From Streptomyces sp. Ru73 (GTDB taxonomy: Bacteria; Actinomycetota; Actinomycetes; Streptomycetales; Streptomycetaceae), in assembly GCF_002920575.1 (NCBI RefSeq), contig NZ_PQSQ01000038.1:1-64000 (forward strand): DNA of 64,000 bases, given 5' to 3'. The position numbers and the translations under genes are program-made. The notes beneath the pieces were generated by a model, which saw only the letters and a list, made by a program, of their open reading frames with translations, had not been told where the DNA came from and made no database searches. Numbering within the stretch: the stretch's first letter is position 1; the number at the start of each line of letters is the position of its first letter. Below, one piece after another: positions 37,107 through 45,135 of the stretch.

Positions 37107-38086
37107 GACGTACCGGACTCAAGGTCAGCCGACTCGTGCTCGGGACGATGAACTTCGGGCCGCAGACGGACGAGGCCGGCAGTCACACGATCATGGATGC
37201 CGCGCTGGGCGCGGGGGTCAACTTCTTCGACACCGCCAACGTCTACGGCTGGGGTGAGAACAAGGGCCGCACCGAGGAGATCATCGGGTCCTGGTTCGCC
37301 AAGGGCGGGGGCCGGCGCGACAAGGTGGTCCTCGCGACCAAGGTCTACGGGAACATGGCGCCGGACGGCGCCACCGTCTGGCCCAACCACGACAAGCTGT
37401 CGGCCGTGAACATCCGGCGGGCCGTGGACGCCAGCCTCAAGCGGCTGGGGACGGACTACATCGACCTGTACCAGTTCCACCACGTGGACCGGGCGACGCC
37501 GTGGGACGAGATCTGGCAGGCGATCGACGTCCTCGTGCAGCAGGGGAAGATCCTGTACGCGGGGTCCTCGAACCACGCGGGCTGGCACATCGCGCAGGCC
37601 AATGAGACCGCCGCGCGCCGCGGCTCGTACGGGCTCGTCAGCGAGCAGTGCCTGTACAACCTCGCCGAGCGGCGCGCCGAGATGGAGGTCATCCCGGCCG
37701 CGCAGGGCTACGGGCTCGGCGTGATCCCGTGGTCGCCGCTGCACGGCGGGCTGCTGGGCGGCGCCATCCGCAAGGAGCGGGAGGGCGGGGCCGGCCGTAC
37801 CGCCTCCGGGCGGGCCGCCGACACGCTCGCCGACCCGGCGGCGCGCGCGCAGATCCAGGCGTACGAGGACGTTGTGGACAAGCACGGGCTGGAGCCGGGC
37901 GAGGTCGCGCTGGCGTGGCTGCTCACCCGGCCCGGTGTGACGGGCCCGATCGTGGGGCCGCGTACGACGGACCAGCTCGCGTCGGCGCTGCGGGCGGTCG
38001 AGCTCACGCTGCCGGACGAGCTGCTGCGGTCGCTGGACGAGATCTTCCCCGGTCCGGGACCGTCGCCCGAGGCGTTCGCCTGGTGA
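37088..38086 (+). CDS. Aldo/keto reductase
   Basis: 332 residues from ATG 37088 (GGAGGC 1 nt upstream, so the ribosome site is very close), within the end of the DUF397 frame. The AKR catalytic tetrad is visible: Asp48 and Tyr53 (DTANVYG), Lys85 (LATKVYG) and His131 (YQFHH). SSNHAGWHIAQA and the C-terminal NADPH-binding GPRTTDQLASAL segment complete the barrel. It reduces carbonyls with NADPH; the substrate is unknown. It may be part of the XRE module transcript. Its stop lies 1 nt from the stop of the convergent GlxA-type gene. Confidence 0.9.
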   Translation: MEYTQLGRTGLKVSRLVLGTMNFGPQTDEAGSHTIMDAALGAGVNFFDTANVYGWGENKGRTEEIIGSWFAKGGGRRDKVVLATKVYGNMAPDGATVWPNHDKLSAVNIRRAVDASLKRLGTDYIDLYQFHHVDRATPWDEIWQAIDVLVQQGKILYAGSSNHAGWHIAQANETAARRGSYGLVSEQCLYNLAERRAEMEVIPAAQGYGLGVIPWSPLHGGLLGGAIRKEREGGAGRTASGRAADTLADPAARAQIQAYEDVVDKHGLEPGEVALAWLLTRPGVTGPIVGPRTTDQLASALRAVELTLPDELLRSLDEIFPGPGPSPEAFAW

Positions 38087-38087
38087 G

Positions 38088-39020
38088 TCACGTGCCGTCG
38101 ACAGGCACACGCGTCGCCCGGGCGCGCAGGCGGCGGAGCATCCGGGCGTCCTCGAACCCCACCTCGCGGGCCGCGGCTTCCACCGTCGTGCCGTGGCTGA
38201 TCAGATGCTCGGCGCGTTCCAGCCGCAGCGTCTGCTGGTAGCGCAGCGGCGTCAGCCCGCCCGTGGCGCGGTGGAACAGCCGCGTCAGCGTGCGTTCGCT
38301 GACGCCCGCCGAGGCCGCCACCCGCGCCAGCGGCAGCGGTTCGGCGAAGCGTGCGTCGATGAGGTCCTGGACGCGGTGGACGGTGTCGTCCAGGTGCGAG
38401 CGGTGCCGCAGCATGGCGCTGGCCTGCGGCTCGTGGCCGTTGCGGCGGGCGTAGACGACCATGTCCCGCGCCACCTGGGCGGCCAGGGCCGGGCCGTGGC
38501 GGGCCGCCAGCAGGTGCAGGGCCAGGTCGATGCCGCTGGCGATGCCCGCCGAGGTCACCACCCGGTCCTCGGCGGTGAACAGTACGTCCCGCACCACGGT
38601 CGCCCGGGGATGGCGCGCTGCCAGCTCGTCCTGGAGGTCGTGGTGCGTGGTGCACCGGCGCCCGTCCAGCAGTCCCGCCCGGCCGAGCGCCTCGGCGCCG
38701 GCGCACACGCTGGCGACGGTGCCCCCGGCGGCGTGGTGGGCGCGCAGCCGAGCCAGCGTGTCCGGGCTCGGCTCCGGTCCGCCGGCCAGGGTGGGCGCGC
38801 GCCAGCCCGGCACCACGACCAAGTCGTCGTCGCCCAGCTCCGGCCAGCGGGTCTGCGCGGTCAGCGGCAGGCCCTGGGCACTGCACACCTGCTCCTGCTC
38901 GCCGACGTAACCGATCCGGTACGGCTGCCCGTGGTCCGCCGCCGTGCTGAAGACCTGGGCCGGTCCGGCCAGGTCGAGCAGGTGCACCCCGGGCAGGAGG
39001 ACGAAGACGACGAGGCTCAC
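38088..39020 (-). CDS. GlxA-type regulator: DJ-1/PfpI domain plus AraC helix-turn-helix
   Basis: 310 residues from GTG 39020, overlapping the isochorismatase stop by 4 nt. The N-terminal DJ-1/PfpI-like domain shows VVFVLLPGVHLLDLAGPAQVF and the nucleophile-elbow Cys in VASVCAGAEALG. The C-terminal AraC domain has VAASAGVSERTLTRLFHRATG and the second helix-turn-helix VEAAAREVGFEDARMLRRL. The usual ending (F-R-R-x-x-G-x-x-P-x-x-Y) is replaced by RARATRVPVDGT, so the last helix differs or is lost. It probably controls the co-transcribed hydrolase gene. Confidence 0.85.
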   Translation of the reverse strand: MSLVVFVLLPGVHLLDLAGPAQVFSTAADHGQPYRIGYVGEQEQVCSAQGLPLTAQTRWPELGDDDLVVVPGWRAPTLAGGPEPSPDTLARLRAHHAAGGTVASVCAGAEALGRAGLLDGRRCTTHHDLQDELAARHPRATVVRDVLFTAEDRVVTSAGIASGIDLALHLLAARHGPALAAQVARDMVVYARRNGHEPQASAMLRHRSHLDDTVHRVQDLIDARFAEPLPLARVAASAGVSERTLTRLFHRATGGLTPLRYQQTLRLERAEHLISHGTTVEAAAREVGFEDARMLRRLRARATRVPVDGT

Positions 39021-39592
39021 GCCGGGACGGTCTCCGGCTCCGCCACCGGCCCGGCCGCCGGCTCCGCCTCCAGTTCGGCCACCGTGGCGATCCGGGCGAA
39101 GCGGCCACGCAGTACCGCCTCCGTACGCTCGATGATCGCGTCCGCGCCGAGGTCACCGATCGGGTTGGTGGTCGTGGCGTCGGTGACGAAGACCATCCGG
39201 TACCCGAGGTCGCTGCCGACCCGGGTCGTGGTCTCCACGCACTGCTCGGTACGGATGCCGCAGACCCGCAGCTCCCGTACGCCCGCCTCGGTCAGCAGCT
39301 GCTGCAGGTTGGTGGTGGTGAAGGCGTTGTGGGAGGTCTTGTACAGGACGGGCTCACCGGGCTCCGGCCGTGCCAGCTCCTCCAGCAGGCGGACGTGGCC
39401 CTCGGCCGGGTCGAACACGCCACCGCTGCCGGGCTCGGAGTGCAGTACCCAGACCACCATGTCGCCTTGGGCGCGGGCGAGGCGGACCAGCCGGTTGACC
39501 GGCTCCGCGATCTTGGGGTTGGCGATCTGCTCCCACAGCGGGCGGGCCCGGAAGGACTCCTGGACGTCTATCACGATCAGCGCTCGGTTCAT
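39017..39592 (-). CDS. Isochorismatase-family cysteine hydrolase
   Basis: 191 residues from ATG 39592. The catalytic triad of the family is complete: Asp9 (IVIDVQESF), Lys85 (VLYKTSHNAF) and Cys118 (IRTEQCVETT). The cis-peptide region precedes the Cys. The enzyme is likely an amidase/nicotinamidase-like hydrolase rather than a true isochorismatase, because no siderophore or menaquinone isochorismate gene is near. It forms a two-gene operon with the GlxA-type regulator. Confidence 0.88.
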   Translation of the reverse strand: MNRALIVIDVQESFRARPLWEQIANPKIAEPVNRLVRLARAQGDMVVWVLHSEPGSGGVFDPAEGHVRLLEELARPEPGEPVLYKTSHNAFTTTNLQQLLTEAGVRELRVCGIRTEQCVETTTRVGSDLGYRMVFVTDATTTNPIGDLGADAIIERTEAVLRGRFARIATVAELEAEPAAGPVAEPETVPA

Positions 39593-39659
39593 GCCCCCAT
39601 CCTGGTCCGGGCCGGTGCCGGGACGTCAGGCCCGATCCGGGCCGGTGCCGGAACGATCC

Positions 39660-39779
39660 GGTCAGCACGCCGGGAGTGCCGCCAGTGCGCCGGAAGTCGG
39701 ACCAGTACGCAGAGGGTGCGGTCAGCATCCCGGGAGTGCGGTCGGCACGCCGGAAGTGCGGTCAGCGCGCCCGGGAGGC
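39660..39779. repeat. Six 20-bp degenerate tandem repeats
   Basis: In the 391-bp gap 39593-39983 six 20-bp units run without interruption from 39660 (consensus GGTCAGCACGCCGGAAGTGC). A related pair GTGCCGGGACG/GTGCCGGAACG precedes them at 39616-39655. The repeats lie upstream of the isochorismatase start and downstream of the 28-residue peptide gene. Confidence 0.7.
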
Positions 39780-39817
39780 TCCGGAAGTACGCCGGTCAGT
39801 GCGGGGGCACTGGGGCG

Positions 39818-39904
39818 TCACTGAAGGGCGGCCGCCACGACGACGACGATCAGCAGCACGGCGAGCAGACCGGACATGATCCGGTTACGGGTCTTGGGAT
39901 CCAC
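39818..39904 (-). CDS. 28-residue single-pass membrane peptide
   Basis: GTG 39904 to TGA 39818. The peptide begins VDPKTRNRIMSG and continues as one hydrophobic helix (LLAVLLIVVVVAAAL) ending in Gln. A positively charged N-terminus and no charges after it predict an N-in membrane peptide. The start codon is 6 nt after TACGCT (39911-39916 on the plus strand as AGCGTA), the leaderless signature seen at other genes here. I recall peptides of this kind in other Streptomyces but no function. Too short for automatic gene finders. Confidence 0.55.
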   Translation of the reverse strand: MDPKTRNRIMSGLLAVLLIVVVVAAALQ

Positions 39905-39983
39905 CCTTCGAGCGTAACCGGACGGCCGGACGGGCCCGCAGCCAGTACCGCCGTACCCGGGTGCGCTCAGTGCCCCGGCGCGC

Positions 39984-40556
39984 TCAGTGTCCCAGCGGCC
40001 AGGACGTCACCGTCTCGTAGCGGGGCTGCTCGCCGGGGACGCCGGAGGCGGGGAGGTTGCTGCGGACCAGGGCCAGTTCGGTCACGGACCACTCCTCGCT
40101 CTCGTACTCCGCGAGCGCTTCCGAGAAGGGGACGAGGTCCACGCGGGCCTCGCCCCCACGGCTCCGGGCGAGGGTCAGATGGGGCGTGTACCGGCGGTGC
40201 TCGCCCATGTCGACGCCGGCCCGGCGCGCGGCGGCGGCTGCCGAGTCGGCCAGGTGCCGCATCGGGTCCAGGCCGCCCGCGGCGCCCGCCCACAGCACCT
40301 TGTGGTCGAACCGGCCGCCGCCGCTGACGCGCAGCGGGAACGGGCCGTGCCGGTGGGCGGCGCGGGCCAGCCGGGTGTGCAGCTCGGGCAGCAGGTCGTC
40401 GGCCACCTCGCCGTAGAAGGCGAGCGTGAAGTGCCAGCCCGCGTGCCCGGTCCAGCGCAGGCGCTCCGCGCCGGGCAGCCGGCGCAGGGCCGCGGTCTCG
40501 GCGGCCAGTTCGTCGATCACCGCCGGCGGCGGCAGGACCGCTGCGAAGAGTCTCAT
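39984..40556 (-). CDS. thpR: RNA 2',3'-cyclic phosphodiesterase (2'-5' RNA ligase family)
   Basis: 190 residues from ATG 40556 (MRLFAAVLPPP). Both catalytic HxT/S-x motifs of the 2H phosphoesterase superfamily are present: HFTLAFYG (about 42-49) and HLTLARSR (about 130-137). WTGHAGWHFTLAFYGEV is the usual family segment. The enzyme hydrolyses 2',3'-cyclic phosphate ends in vitro. It appears monocistronic. The gene symbol is given on family grounds. Confidence 0.85.
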   Translation of the reverse strand: MRLFAAVLPPPAVIDELAAETAALRRLPGAERLRWTGHAGWHFTLAFYGEVADDLLPELHTRLARAAHRHGPFPLRVSGGGRFDHKVLWAGAAGGLDPMRHLADSAAAAARRAGVDMGEHRRYTPHLTLARSRGGEARVDLVPFSEALAEYESEEWSVTELALVRSNLPASGVPGEQPRYETVTSWPLGH

Positions 40557-40599
40557 GCGGTCATTCTGGCGTGTGCACCGCCACTGGGGCCGATCACGC

Positions 40600-40633
40600 A
40601 GTTCCCCGCGCCCCTTGAGGGACGCGGGGAACT
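40600..40633. repeat. Hairpin resembling the common Streptomyces dispersed repeat
   Basis: AGTTCCCCGCG (40600-40610) pairs with CGCGGGGAACT (40623-40633), with a smaller inner stem CCCT/AGGG. The sequence and the following GGGCGAGCAACCACGACGG resemble an intergenic repeat that I recall as very frequent in Streptomyces genomes. Downstream, 40690-40815, a motif GCGACGCTCACACC recurs with variation. No gene is seen in 40557-40817. Confidence 0.5.
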
Positions 40634-40817
40634 GGGCGAGCAACCACGACGGATCCGCGGACGGCGACCCACAGGCGCTGGCACCGCCCCGCCACGGGCG
40701 GCGAGCGTCACACCACAGCAGCGACCCGCCCCCGCGCGGTGACGCTCACACCCACAGGCAGCGAACCGCTCACCGGCGGCGACGCTCACACCGCACGCAA
40801 CCCGCCGGCGGCGACCG

Positions 40818-42218
40818 TCACGCCGCCGCCGCGACCCGTTCGTGGGCCGCGCCCTCGCGGGGGACGAGGGCCACGTGCTGGTGGCCGGGGCGGAGGTCGA
40901 CCTTGAGGCGGAGGCCGCCGATGCGGGCGAGGACCAGGCCGACGCCCACCGCGGCCAGCGCGGAGACCGCGCCGCCGGTGAGGAAGCCGATCCGGGCGCC
41001 GAACTCGTCCGTGATCCAGCCGACGAGCGGTGCGCCCAGCGGCGTACCGCCCATGAAGACCATCATGAACAGGCTCATCACACGGCCGCGCATCGCCGGG
41101 TCCGTGGCCAGCTGGACGCTGGAGTTCGCGGTGACGTTGATGGTCAGGCCGCACATGCCGATCGGGACGAGGAGGACCGCGTACAGCCAGAAGGTCGGCG
41201 CGAGCGAGGCCGTGATCTCCAGGACGCCGAAGAGGAGCGCGGCGCCCACCAGGAGGCGCAGGCGGGAGGTGACGCGCCGGGCCGCGAGCAGTGCGCCGGC
41301 CAGCGAGCCGGCCGCCATCAGGGTGTTGAGCAGGCCGTACGTGCCGGCGCCCGAGTGGTAGACCTTGTCCACGAAGGCGGTCAGCCAGATCGGGAAGTTG
41401 AAGCCGAAGGTGCCGATGAAGCCGACCAGCACGATCGGCCAGATCAGGTCGGGGCGGCCCGCCACGTACCGGAGGCCCTCACGGAGCTGGCCCTTGCCGC
41501 GCGGTACGACCTTGCCCGGGTACAGCTCGGCGGAGCGCATCATCAGCAGGCCGATGATCGGCGCGATGAAGGACAGGCCGTTGAGCATGAAGGCCCAGCC
41601 GCTGCCGACGGCGGTGATCAGTACGCCCGCGACGGCGGGGCCGACCAGCCGGGCCGACTGGAAGTTCGCGGAGTTCAGGCTGACGGCGTTGCGCAGGTCG
41701 TCGGGGCCGACCATCTCGGAGACGAACGACTGGCGGGCCGGGTTGTCGACGACGGTGACCAGGCCGAGTACGAAGGCGACGAGGTAGACGTGCCAGACCT
41801 GGACCTGCCCCGTCAGGGTCAGTACGGCGAGGGCGAGTCCCGTGAGGCCCATCGCGGACTGGGTCATCAGCAGCAGCTTGCGCTTGGGCAGCCGGTCGGC
41901 GATGACGCCGCCGTACAGCCCGAAGAGCAGCATGGGCAGGAACTGGAGCGCGGTGGTGATGCCGACAGCGGCGGAGGAGCCGGTCAGGCTCAGCACCAGC
42001 CAGTCCTGGGCGATGCGCTGCATCCAGGTGCCGGTGTTGGAGACGACCTGGCCGGTCGCGAAGAGCCGGTAGTTGCGGTTGCGCAGCGAGCTGAAGGTGC
42101 CCTTGCGCGGCTTGACGGCAGCCGCTGCGGCTTCCGCGGGGGCGTGGGCGGCGCCGGTCCCGCGGTCGTTGTCGGGGTTCGGTGCGGGGGCGGAATCTGT
42201 TCCGGGTCCCGTACTCAA
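40818..42218 (-). CDS. MFS exporter (drug-efflux-like)
   Basis: 466 residues from TTG 42218 (LSTGPGTDSAP), chosen because GAGGAGGCG is 9 nt upstream and no other in-frame start has one. After a 35-residue polar N-terminus there are about 12 membrane segments, with the motif A region GGVIADRLPKRKLLLM and the GPAVAGVLI motif C. The central loop is short. It follows a MarR regulator on the same strand after a 277-bp spacer filled with 15-bp repeats, so the pair probably forms a regulated efflux unit. Substrate unknown. Confidence 0.85.
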   Translation of the reverse strand: MSTGPGTDSAPAPNPDNDRGTGAAHAPAEAAAAAVKPRKGTFSSLRNRNYRLFATGQVVSNTGTWMQRIAQDWLVLSLTGSSAAVGITTALQFLPMLLFGLYGGVIADRLPKRKLLLMTQSAMGLTGLALAVLTLTGQVQVWHVYLVAFVLGLVTVVDNPARQSFVSEMVGPDDLRNAVSLNSANFQSARLVGPAVAGVLITAVGSGWAFMLNGLSFIAPIIGLLMMRSAELYPGKVVPRGKGQLREGLRYVAGRPDLIWPIVLVGFIGTFGFNFPIWLTAFVDKVYHSGAGTYGLLNTLMAAGSLAGALLAARRVTSRLRLLVGAALLFGVLEITASLAPTFWLYAVLLVPIGMCGLTINVTANSSVQLATDPAMRGRVMSLFMMVFMGGTPLGAPLVGWITDEFGARIGFLTGGAVSALAAVGVGLVLARIGGLRLKVDLRPGHQHVALVPREGAAHERVAAAA

Positions 42219-42286
42219 GTGGGTTCGCCTCCTCGGCGGTCGGTGGTCAGCTGCTCGGTGGCGACATCTCGTGGGGTGGTGCGTCG

Positions 42287-42438
42287 GCGGTACGTACAGG
42301 TGCCGTACGTACAGGTGCGGTGTGTCCAGGTGCGGTTCGCGCAGATGCGGTGTGTGCAGTTGTGGTTCCCGCAGATGCGGTTTGTGCAGTTGTGCAGGTG
42401 CGGCTCGTGCAGTTTGTGCAGTCGCGGTTCGTGCAGGT
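42287..42438. repeat. 15-bp tandem repeat array between marR and MFS genes
   Basis: Nine complete and two truncated units, consensus GCGGTTCGTGCAGGT, run from 42287 to 42438 in the spacer 42219-42495. Units are 60-90% identical. The period is a multiple of three and the minus-strand frame across it is open, but it has no ribosome site and simply connects the MarR and MFS genes. Confidence 0.8.
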
Positions 42439-42495
42439 CGTGCGGGCCGGGGGCGGCTGCTGCGGCGCCGTCCTTCCCGGCCCGGCGTGCCGCGC

Positions 42496-42933
42496 TCAGA
42501 GGTGCGCGAGCTTCTCCAGGACGGGTGCGGCGGCACGCAGCGCCGCCCACTCGTCCTCGTCCAGGCCGGAGGCCAGCTCCGCCAGCCAGACGTTGCGCTT
42601 GCGGCGGCTCTCCTCCAGCATCTCCTCGGCCTGCTCGGTCTGCGTGACGACCTTCTGGCGGCGGTCGTCGGGGTGCGGCTCCAGCCGGACCAGCCCCTTG
42701 GCCTCGAGCATCGCCACGATGCGGGTCATCGACGGCGGCTGGACGTGCTCCTTGCGGGCCAGCTCACCGGGGGTGGCCGAGCCGCAGCGCGCGAGCGTGC
42801 CCAGCACCGACATCTCGGTGGAGCTGAGCGATTCGTCGACCCGCTGGTGCTTGATCCGGCGGGACAGGCGCATGACGGCCGACCGCAGTGCGTTCACGGC
42901 GGCAGCGTCGTCGCCGAGGGACAGTTCCGGCAT
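42496..42933 (-). CDS. MarR-family transcriptional regulator
   Basis: 145 residues from ATG 42933. The winged helix is LSSTEMSVLGTLARCGSATPGELARKEHVQPPSMTRIVAMLEAKGLVRLEPHPDDRRQKV in part, about 36-95, with the DxRxxxV wing motif DDRRQKV. No Shine-Dalgarno is present; a TACGCT -10 hexamer lies 7 nt before the ATG, so the transcript is probably leaderless. A 26-bp inverted repeat overlaps that promoter and is the likely autoregulatory operator. The MFS gene downstream is the probable target. Confidence 0.88.
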   Translation of the reverse strand: MPELSLGDDAAAVNALRSAVMRLSRRIKHQRVDESLSSTEMSVLGTLARCGSATPGELARKEHVQPPSMTRIVAMLEAKGLVRLEPHPDDRRQKVVTQTEQAEEMLEESRRKRNVWLAELASGLDEDEWAALRAAAPVLEKLAHL

Positions 42934-42938
42934 GTTTG

Positions 42939-42964
42939 TTAGCGTAACTCATTACTCTCGCTAA
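42939..42964 (-). promoter_or_regulatory. Operator/promoter of the MarR gene
   Basis: Inverted repeat with ends TTAGCG (42939-42944) and CGCTAA (42959-42964); 9 of 13 pairs match overall. The minus-strand -10 TACGCT lies within it, 7 nt from the start codon, so a bound dimer would block transcription directly. Confidence 0.6.
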
Positions 42965-43099
42965 AGAAAGTCGAGGGACGCCGGACTGGATGCAGGTCTG
43001 GTGCAGGGCTGGATGCAGAACTCGATGCATCACCCAAACGAGTGAGGTGATGGCGGAAAGTGACGTGCGCCGGACGGCCGGACGGGGAACGTTGTCCGC

Positions 43100-43288
43100 A
43101 TGGGATCGAGAGTGCTCAGCCTGCGGGTCGACGGCGAGCTGCTGGAGCGCATCGGACAGCACGCGGCCAAACGCGGCATGAGCGTCCAGGATTATGTGAT
43201 CCGGACGCTCATGCGCGAGGACTTCGACGAACGCTTCAAGACGTCGGTCGAGGAGACGGAACGGTTCTACGCCGCTCCGCCGATATAG
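43100..43288 (+). CDS. Small ribbon-helix-helix-type protein
   Basis: 62 residues from ATG 43100. Residues 4-40 (RVLSLRVDGELLERIGQHA, then GMSVQDYVIRTL) fit a beta-strand followed by two helices, the ribbon-helix-helix fold used by antitoxins and small DNA-binding proteins. The C-terminal 20 residues are acidic and helical (EDFDERFKTSVEETERFY). No toxin gene follows; the next feature is a 32-bp repeat array and a convergent permease. It may bind DNA as a dimer on its own promoter. Confidence 0.7.
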   Translation: MGSRVLSLRVDGELLERIGQHAAKRGMSVQDYVIRTLMREDFDERFKTSVEETERFYAAPPI

Positions 43289-43302
43289 GAGCCGGTGGAG
43301 GA

Positions 43303-43410
43303 GAGGTCACTGGCCCGACACGGGTGACGTCACCGAGGTCATTGGTCCGACACGGATGACGTCACCGAGGTCACTGGTCCGACACGGATGACGTCACCGA
43401 GGTCACTGGT
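43303..43410. repeat. 32-bp tandem repeats each with a TGACGTCA palindrome
   Basis: Units at 43303-43334, 43335-43366 and 43367-43398 and a partial unit to 43410. Each unit begins GAGGTCACTGG or GAGGTCATTGG and ends with (G/A)TGACGTCACC, a perfect 8-bp palindrome extended to 12 bp in the first unit. The array fills the gap between two convergent genes; no gene is seen. Confidence 0.85.
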
Positions 43411-43454
43411 ACGGGCGCGACACGGCCCGGGGCAGCCGCGCCGCGGGCGGCCGG

Positions 43455-44927
43455 CTACTTCAGGCCGAGTGCCTGCTCGATCGGGTTGAGCAGGAAGTAG
43501 ACCAGGAAGCAGAGGCCGACGACGTCCAGCAGCCAGGGCACCTCCTTGAAGCGGCCGGTCGCGGCGCGCAGCAGGATGAAGGCCAGGACGCCGACGCCGA
43601 TGCCGGTGGTGATGCTGTAGGTGAACGGCATCGACACGATCGTCAGGAACGCCGGGATGCCGACGGTGAAGTCGCTCCAGTCGATCTCGCGGACGTTGGA
43701 CGCCATGATCAGGAAGCCGACGACGACCAGGGCGGGGGTCGCGGCCTGCGACGGGACGACCGTGGCGAGCGGGTTGAAGATCAGCGTGAGCAGGAAGAGC
43801 CCGCCGGTGACGACGTTCGCCAGACCGGTACGGGCACCCTCGCCGACGCCCGCGGTCGATTCAACAAAGCACGTGTTGGCCGAGCAGGAACCGAGCCCTC
43901 CGCCCGCGACGCCAATGCCGTCCAGCATCAGGATGCGGCCCATGCGCGGCATCTGGCCGTCCTTGTCGGCCAGCCCGGACTCCTCGCCGACGCCGATGAT
44001 CGTGCCCATCGCGTCGAAGAAGCCGGAGAGCAGGACGGTGAAGACGAAGAGGCAGCCGGTGAGGATGCCGACCTTCTGGAAGCCGCCGAACAGGCTGATC
44101 TGACCGACCAGGCCGAAGTCCGGGGTGCCCACCAGCGCATGCGGGATCTTGGGCACGGCCAGGCCCCACGCGCTGTCCGGCAGGCCCGCGATGGTGTTGA
44201 TGATGATCGCGACGATGGTCATCGCGACGATGCCGATGAGGATCGCGCCCTTGGTCTTCCGTACGGTCAGCACGAACATCAGCGCCAGGCCGAGCACGAA
44301 CACCAGCACCGGCCAGCCCTGGAGCTGGCCGCCGGTGCCCAGGCCCAGCGGGACGGTGGTGTGGGCGGAGTCCGGGTTGCGGCTGACGAAGCCGGAGTCG
44401 ACCAGGCCGATCAGGGTGATGAAGAGGCCGATGCCGATGGCGATGGCGCGGCGCAGCCCGTTGGGGATGGCGTCCATGACGCGCTGCCGCAGACCGGAGG
44501 CGACCAGGATCATCAGCACGATGCCGGCCCAGACGACCATGCCCATGGCGTCCGGCCAGGTCATCTTGGGCGCGAGCTGGAGGGAGACCAGCGCGTTGAT
44601 GCCGAGGCCGGCGGCGAGCGCGATCGGCACGTTGCCGATGACGCCCATCAGGACGGTGGTGAGACCGGCCATCAGCGCGGTGGCGGTGACGAGCTGGGCG
44701 TTGTCCAGGTGGTGCCCGTTCATGTCCTGACCGCCGGCCAGGATGATCGGGTTCAGGATCACGATGTAGGCCATCGCGAAGAAGGTGGCCAGACCGCCGC
44801 GCACCTCACGGGCGACCGTGGAGCGGCGTTCGGAGATTTGGAAGAACCGGTCGAGACCGTTCTTGGGCTCGGGCGTGGCGCCGGACGGGGAATCGGCGTC
44901 GGCCTGGGTGGTGGCCGGGGTGGGCAT
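43455..44927 (-). CDS. NCS2-family purine permease (AzgA type)
   Basis: 490 residues from ATG 44927, with GAGGTCACC upstream. About 12-14 membrane segments. AzgA-type motifs: FFAMAYIVILNPIIL at the first span, AAGLGINALVS, and SCSANTCFVESTAGVGEGARTGLANVVTG, which is the proton/purine-binding region of hypoxanthine/guanine/adenine permeases. It imports purine bases by proton symport. No riboswitch is recognised in the upstream region 44928-45060, which is AT-richer and probably holds the promoter. Confidence 0.9.
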   Translation of the reverse strand: MPTPATTQADADSPSGATPEPKNGLDRFFQISERRSTVAREVRGGLATFFAMAYIVILNPIILAGGQDMNGHHLDNAQLVTATALMAGLTTVLMGVIGNVPIALAAGLGINALVSLQLAPKMTWPDAMGMVVWAGIVLMILVASGLRQRVMDAIPNGLRRAIAIGIGLFITLIGLVDSGFVSRNPDSAHTTVPLGLGTGGQLQGWPVLVFVLGLALMFVLTVRKTKGAILIGIVAMTIVAIIINTIAGLPDSAWGLAVPKIPHALVGTPDFGLVGQISLFGGFQKVGILTGCLFVFTVLLSGFFDAMGTIIGVGEESGLADKDGQMPRMGRILMLDGIGVAGGGLGSCSANTCFVESTAGVGEGARTGLANVVTGGLFLLTLIFNPLATVVPSQAATPALVVVGFLIMASNVREIDWSDFTVGIPAFLTIVSMPFTYSITTGIGVGVLAFILLRAATGRFKEVPWLLDVVGLCFLVYFLLNPIEQALGLK

Positions 44928-45135
44928 CGGTGGTGACCTCAGTGGTACGGGCCTGGGGAGGCGCGGCGGCCCGGAGCTACGGACCACACAACGATCGGAT
45001 CAGGTTTGTTCTATCAGACGACAGAAACCGGTCAGATCCGGAAAGGTTCAGTATGAATAAACAAAACGATGATCGCTATCTCCGCGCGTAGACCCTTGCG
45101 GCGCGGGGCCCGAGGGGAGTGATTGCCGGGCGCCT

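Noticed and set aside
44928..45060. Purine riboswitch before the NCS2 permease
   Set aside because: No conserved three-way junction or loop sequences were found, only an AT-richer promoter-like stretch.
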